Source of the DNA: Oscillospiraceae bacterium
GTDB taxonomy: Bacteria > Bacillota > Clostridia > Oscillospirales > Ruminococcaceae
DNA length: 8,682 nt
NCBI GenBank assembly: GCA_029062865.1
Contig: JAIDPG010000068.1
Span: forward strand, 1 to 8,682
Reading direction: 5' to 3'
The first letter of the stretch is position 1. Each line of letters opens with the position of its first letter. Shown here piece by piece: positions 6,773-8,682 of this stretch. The position numbers and the translations under genes were made by a program. The notes beneath the pieces were generated by a model. That model saw only the letters and a list, made by a program, of their open reading frames with translations, was not told the origin of the DNA and ran no database searches.

Positions 6773-8413
6773 ATGAAGAACACTGTTTTCACGATCATCG
6801 CGTTTGCGTTATACGCGGTGATTATTCTGGCAATCGGTATCTGGGGCTTTTTGAAGTCTAAGAGCTCCAAGGACTACTTCCTCGGCGGGCGGCAGCTCGG
6901 CCCGTGGACGACCGCCATTTCGGCGCAGGCTTCGGATATGAGCGGCTGGCTGCTTATGGGTCTTCCGGGCTCGGTGCTTGTCGGCGGTATGACCGAAAGC
7001 TGGATAGCTATCGGGCTGTTTATCGGCACGTACTTAAACTGGCTCATCATCGCGAAGCGGCTTCGCAAGATGTCCTACGCGGCGGGAGACGCGATAACGA
7101 TCCCCGAGTATCTGCAAAAGCGCTTCTTTACGAAATCCCCGGCGGTTCGCATAATCTGCGCGGTTATCATCTTCTTTTTCTTCCTTATTTACACCGCGTC
7201 CGCGTTCAACGGCGGCGCTAAGCTGTTTGAGTTTGTGTTCTCGGATTACAATATAAGCTATCGCACGTCGCTGACTATCGGCGCGCTAATCATCATTTCG
7301 TACACATTCCTCGGCGGATTTCTCGCGGTTTGCTGGACGGACGTTATTCAAGGTATGCTGATGTTCGCGGCTTTGGTAGTCGTTCCGATTGTTGTTATGG
7401 TTAAAGTTCCCGACCTCGGTGCGGCATTTCAGAACGCGCTTTCCGAGAGTACAGAAATTTGCGGAAAACAGATTACGGACTACTACTGGAGCTTCATTCA
7501 CGCGCCCGACGGCAAGCTCGCGACTACTACGATAGTTTCGGGTCTCGCGTGGGGGCTCGGCTACTTCGGTATGCCGCACATCCTTGTCCGCTTTATGGCG
7601 ATAAAGAGCAGCGACCTTATCAAGAAATCCCGCATTATCGCGACGATTTGGGTATTTGTAACGCTCACGGCGGCGGTGCTTGTCGGCGGACTTGGAATGA
7701 TCTTCCTTCACGACCCGCAGAACGCGGATCTGCTCGCGGCGTTCAACGCGCTCGGAAGCAGCGAGAAGATCTTTATGTTCCTGTCGAGCTCGCTTTTGCC
7801 GTCGCTTATCGTCGGCATAATTCTCGCGGCCATCCTCGCGGCGATCATGAGCACGGCTGATTCGCAGCTTCTCGTAACGTCCTCCGCGGTAACGAGTGAT
7901 ATTTTCAAGCTCATCAAGAAAAACGCCTCCGAAAAGACGCTGATGTGGATCTCGAGAATTACGGTTATCGTTGTCGCGGTCATCGCTTACGTAATCGCCC
8001 TTGACGAAAACAGCACGGTCATGGGGCTTGTTTCCTACGCTTGGGCAGGTCTCGGCGCGGCGTTCGGACCGGTAATGATACTCTCGCTTTTCTGGAAGCG
8101 TATGACAATGCCCGGCGCGGTTGCCGGTATAGTTGTCGGCGGCGCGAGCGTTGTTATCTGGGAGAATGTCCCCGTTTTCGCGAAAACCGGCGTTTACTCG
8201 CTTCTCCCGGCGTTCGTCCTCGCGATGCTCGCAGTCATTGTCGTTTCTCTTATGACGAAGGTTGACAGGGAGCAGGTCGACGACCTCTTCAAACGCGCGT
8301 CGGCAAGCAATATTGACGCGATCCCCGTTAAAGCGAAAGCAAGCGAAGCCAAAGCAGAGACTGCTAAAGAAACAATAAACGATGAAGCTCCCGCTGATGG
8401 CTCTGCCGAATAA
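6773..8413 (+). CDS. putP: Sodium/proline symporter, SSS family
   Basis: This inner-membrane transporter takes up proline driven by the sodium gradient. The match to PutP is clear: KDYFLGGRQLGPW (33-45), the second-helix signature ASDMSGWLLMGLPG (53-66) with the sodium/substrate residues D55, S57 and G58, ESWIAIGL, GGFLAVCWTDVIQG, WGLGYFGMPHILVRFMA, the Na2-site pair S360/T361 (S340/T341 in E. coli PutP), and GLVSYAWAGLGAAFGPV. The usual 13-helix LeuT-type topology is expected. At 546 residues it is longer than E. coli PutP (502), mainly through a hydrophilic Ala/Lys/Glu-rich tail (about 515-546) and a slightly longer loop near 205-240. ATG 6773 has AGGAG (6762-6766) six bases upstream. The gene has its own promoter and terminator, so it is a single-gene unit. 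Substrate could be another compatible solute in the subfamily, but proline is best supported. Confidence 0.93.
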   Translation: MKNTVFTIIAFALYAVIILAIGIWGFLKSKSSKDYFLGGRQLGPWTTAISAQASDMSGWLLMGLPGSVLVGGMTESWIAIGLFIGTYLNWLIIAKRLRKMSYAAGDAITIPEYLQKRFFTKSPAVRIICAVIIFFFFLIYTASAFNGGAKLFEFVFSDYNISYRTSLTIGALIIISYTFLGGFLAVCWTDVIQGMLMFAALVVVPIVVMVKVPDLGAAFQNALSESTEICGKQITDYYWSFIHAPDGKLATTTIVSGLAWGLGYFGMPHILVRFMAIKSSDLIKKSRIIATIWVFVTLTAAVLVGGLGMIFLHDPQNADLLAAFNALGSSEKIFMFLSSSLLPSLIVGIILAAILAAIMSTADSQLLVTSSAVTSDIFKLIKKNASEKTLMWISRITVIVVAVIAYVIALDENSTVMGLVSYAWAGLGAAFGPVMILSLFWKRMTMPGAVAGIVVGGASVVIWENVPVFAKTGVYSLLPAFVLAMLAVIVVSLMTKVDREQVDDLFKRASASNIDAIPVKAKASEAKAETAKETINDEAPADGSAE

Positions 8414-8432
8414 GGATTACAAAATTTAAATC

Positions 8433-8468
8433 GAATTCCCCCGCCGCAGGCGGGGGAATTCACTTTTC
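8433..8468 (+). terminator. Intrinsic terminator after putP
   Basis: A perfect 13-bp stem, GAATTCCCCCGCC (8433-8445) with GGCGGGGGAATTC (8449-8461) around the loop GCA, begins 20 bases after the putP stop and is followed by ACTTTTC. The U-tract is short, but the stem is very stable. Because the stem is symmetrical it could also help stop transcription from the right. Confidence 0.8.
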
Positions 8469-8482
8469 CGTGTCAACAGCTC

Positions 8483-8510
8483 AAAAAAACAGCAGACCAA
8501 GAAGGTCTGC
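8483..8510 (-). terminator. Intrinsic terminator for a minus-strand gene
   Basis: GCAGACC (8492-8498) and GGTCTGC (8504-8510) form a perfect seven-pair stem with a five-base loop. On the minus strand this stem is followed by TG and seven Ts (8489-8483), the standard layout of a terminator for transcription coming from the right edge. On the plus strand no T-run follows. It lies 34 bases past the TAA of the minus-strand frame ending at 8544. Confidence 0.75.
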
Positions 8511-8543
8511 CGTATAAAAATATTAAGGAGGATAGTGTAAAGC

Positions 8544-8681
8544 TTACAAAATTATGCAAATCAGCCCGCCGCAGCCGTCGTTTATAATTCGCTGGATCGT
8601 TTCCTGCAGCTTCAGCCGTGCGTCTATCGGCATACGGTTCAGCTTGTTGTGAAGCCCCTAGTTTACGAGATCAGAAAGCGA
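8544..8681 (-). pseudogene. 3' end of a minus-strand gene, interrupted by TAG
   Basis: Reading leftward from the window edge, one minus frame gives SLSDLVN, a TAG stop (8660-8658), then 37 further sense codons, including MPIDARLKLQETIQRIINDG, to a TAA at 8546-8544. After the TAG about 26 of the 37 codons end in G or C, like the real genes here, and the stretch looks helical and protein-like. A minus-strand terminator follows. It may be the 3' end of a gene broken by a nonsense mutation, or the gene may simply end at the TAG with fortuitous coding after it. The product is not recognised and most of it would lie outside the window. The frame has no clear ribosome site of its own at the internal Met codon. 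Confidence 0.35.
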
Positions 8682-8682
8682 C

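Noticed and set aside
8471..8476. TTGACA on the minus strand as a -35 box
   Set aside because: No -10-like hexamer lies 15-19 bases further along; the region is the GC-rich putP terminator stem.
8554..8652. Plus-strand 32-codon frame starting at ATG 8554
   Set aside because: The nearest ribosome-like site is over 20 bases away, and the opposite strand has a more coding-like frame with a matching terminator.
1..8682. CRISPR array, tRNA or rRNA gene, phage or toxin-antitoxin module
   Set aside because: I saw no regularly spaced repeats, no tRNA cloverleaf or rRNA signature, and no integrase, capsid or toxin-antitoxin-like gene pair.

Overview
The window looks like chromosomal DNA from a moderately GC-rich anaerobic member of the Clostridia, probably a gut Oscillospirales/Ruminococcaceae-type bacterium. 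This is an inference. It rests on AGGAG-type ribosome binding sites before most genes, tightly packed co-directional genes, a clostridial-type valyl-tRNA synthetase with Cys-pair zinc motifs, and strong use of G/C-ending codons. No taxonomic marker gene is present.

Region 1 (1-6546) reads as one plus-strand gene train. It starts with the last codons of an upstream gene, then an unrecognised 233-residue protein, valS, two unrecognised proteins (128 and 367 residues), a GNAT acetyltransferase with an extra C-terminal helical segment, and a sugar-nucleotidyltransferase-like protein. Gaps are 15, -1, 13, 1 and 10 bases, so co-transcription and partial translational coupling are likely. valS is the only housekeeping gene. 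There is no T-box leader or clear promoter directly before it. The functional link between valS and its neighbours is unknown.

Region 2 (6531-6772) is the most structured non-coding stretch. A 108-bp element with 21-bp imperfect terminal inverted repeats, each containing tandem heptamers, and a GC-rich internal hairpin overlaps the 3' end of the nucleotidyltransferase gene and supplies its stop codon. It looks like a non-autonomous (MITE-like) repeat. Just beyond it lie a good extended -10 promoter, a leader hairpin and an AGGAG site for the next gene.

Region 3 (6773-8468) is a monocistronic PutP-type sodium/proline symporter gene ending in a strong 13-bp hairpin terminator.

Region 4 (8469-8682) holds a second terminator facing the other way, and a short minus-strand reading frame interrupted by TAG that runs off the window. 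It is either the end of a convergent gene or a decayed remnant.

I did not find a convincing undescribed multi-gene system. The items most worth a second look are the repeat element that rewrites a gene's 3' end, the unknown genes coupled to valS, and the interrupted minus-strand frame at the right edge.
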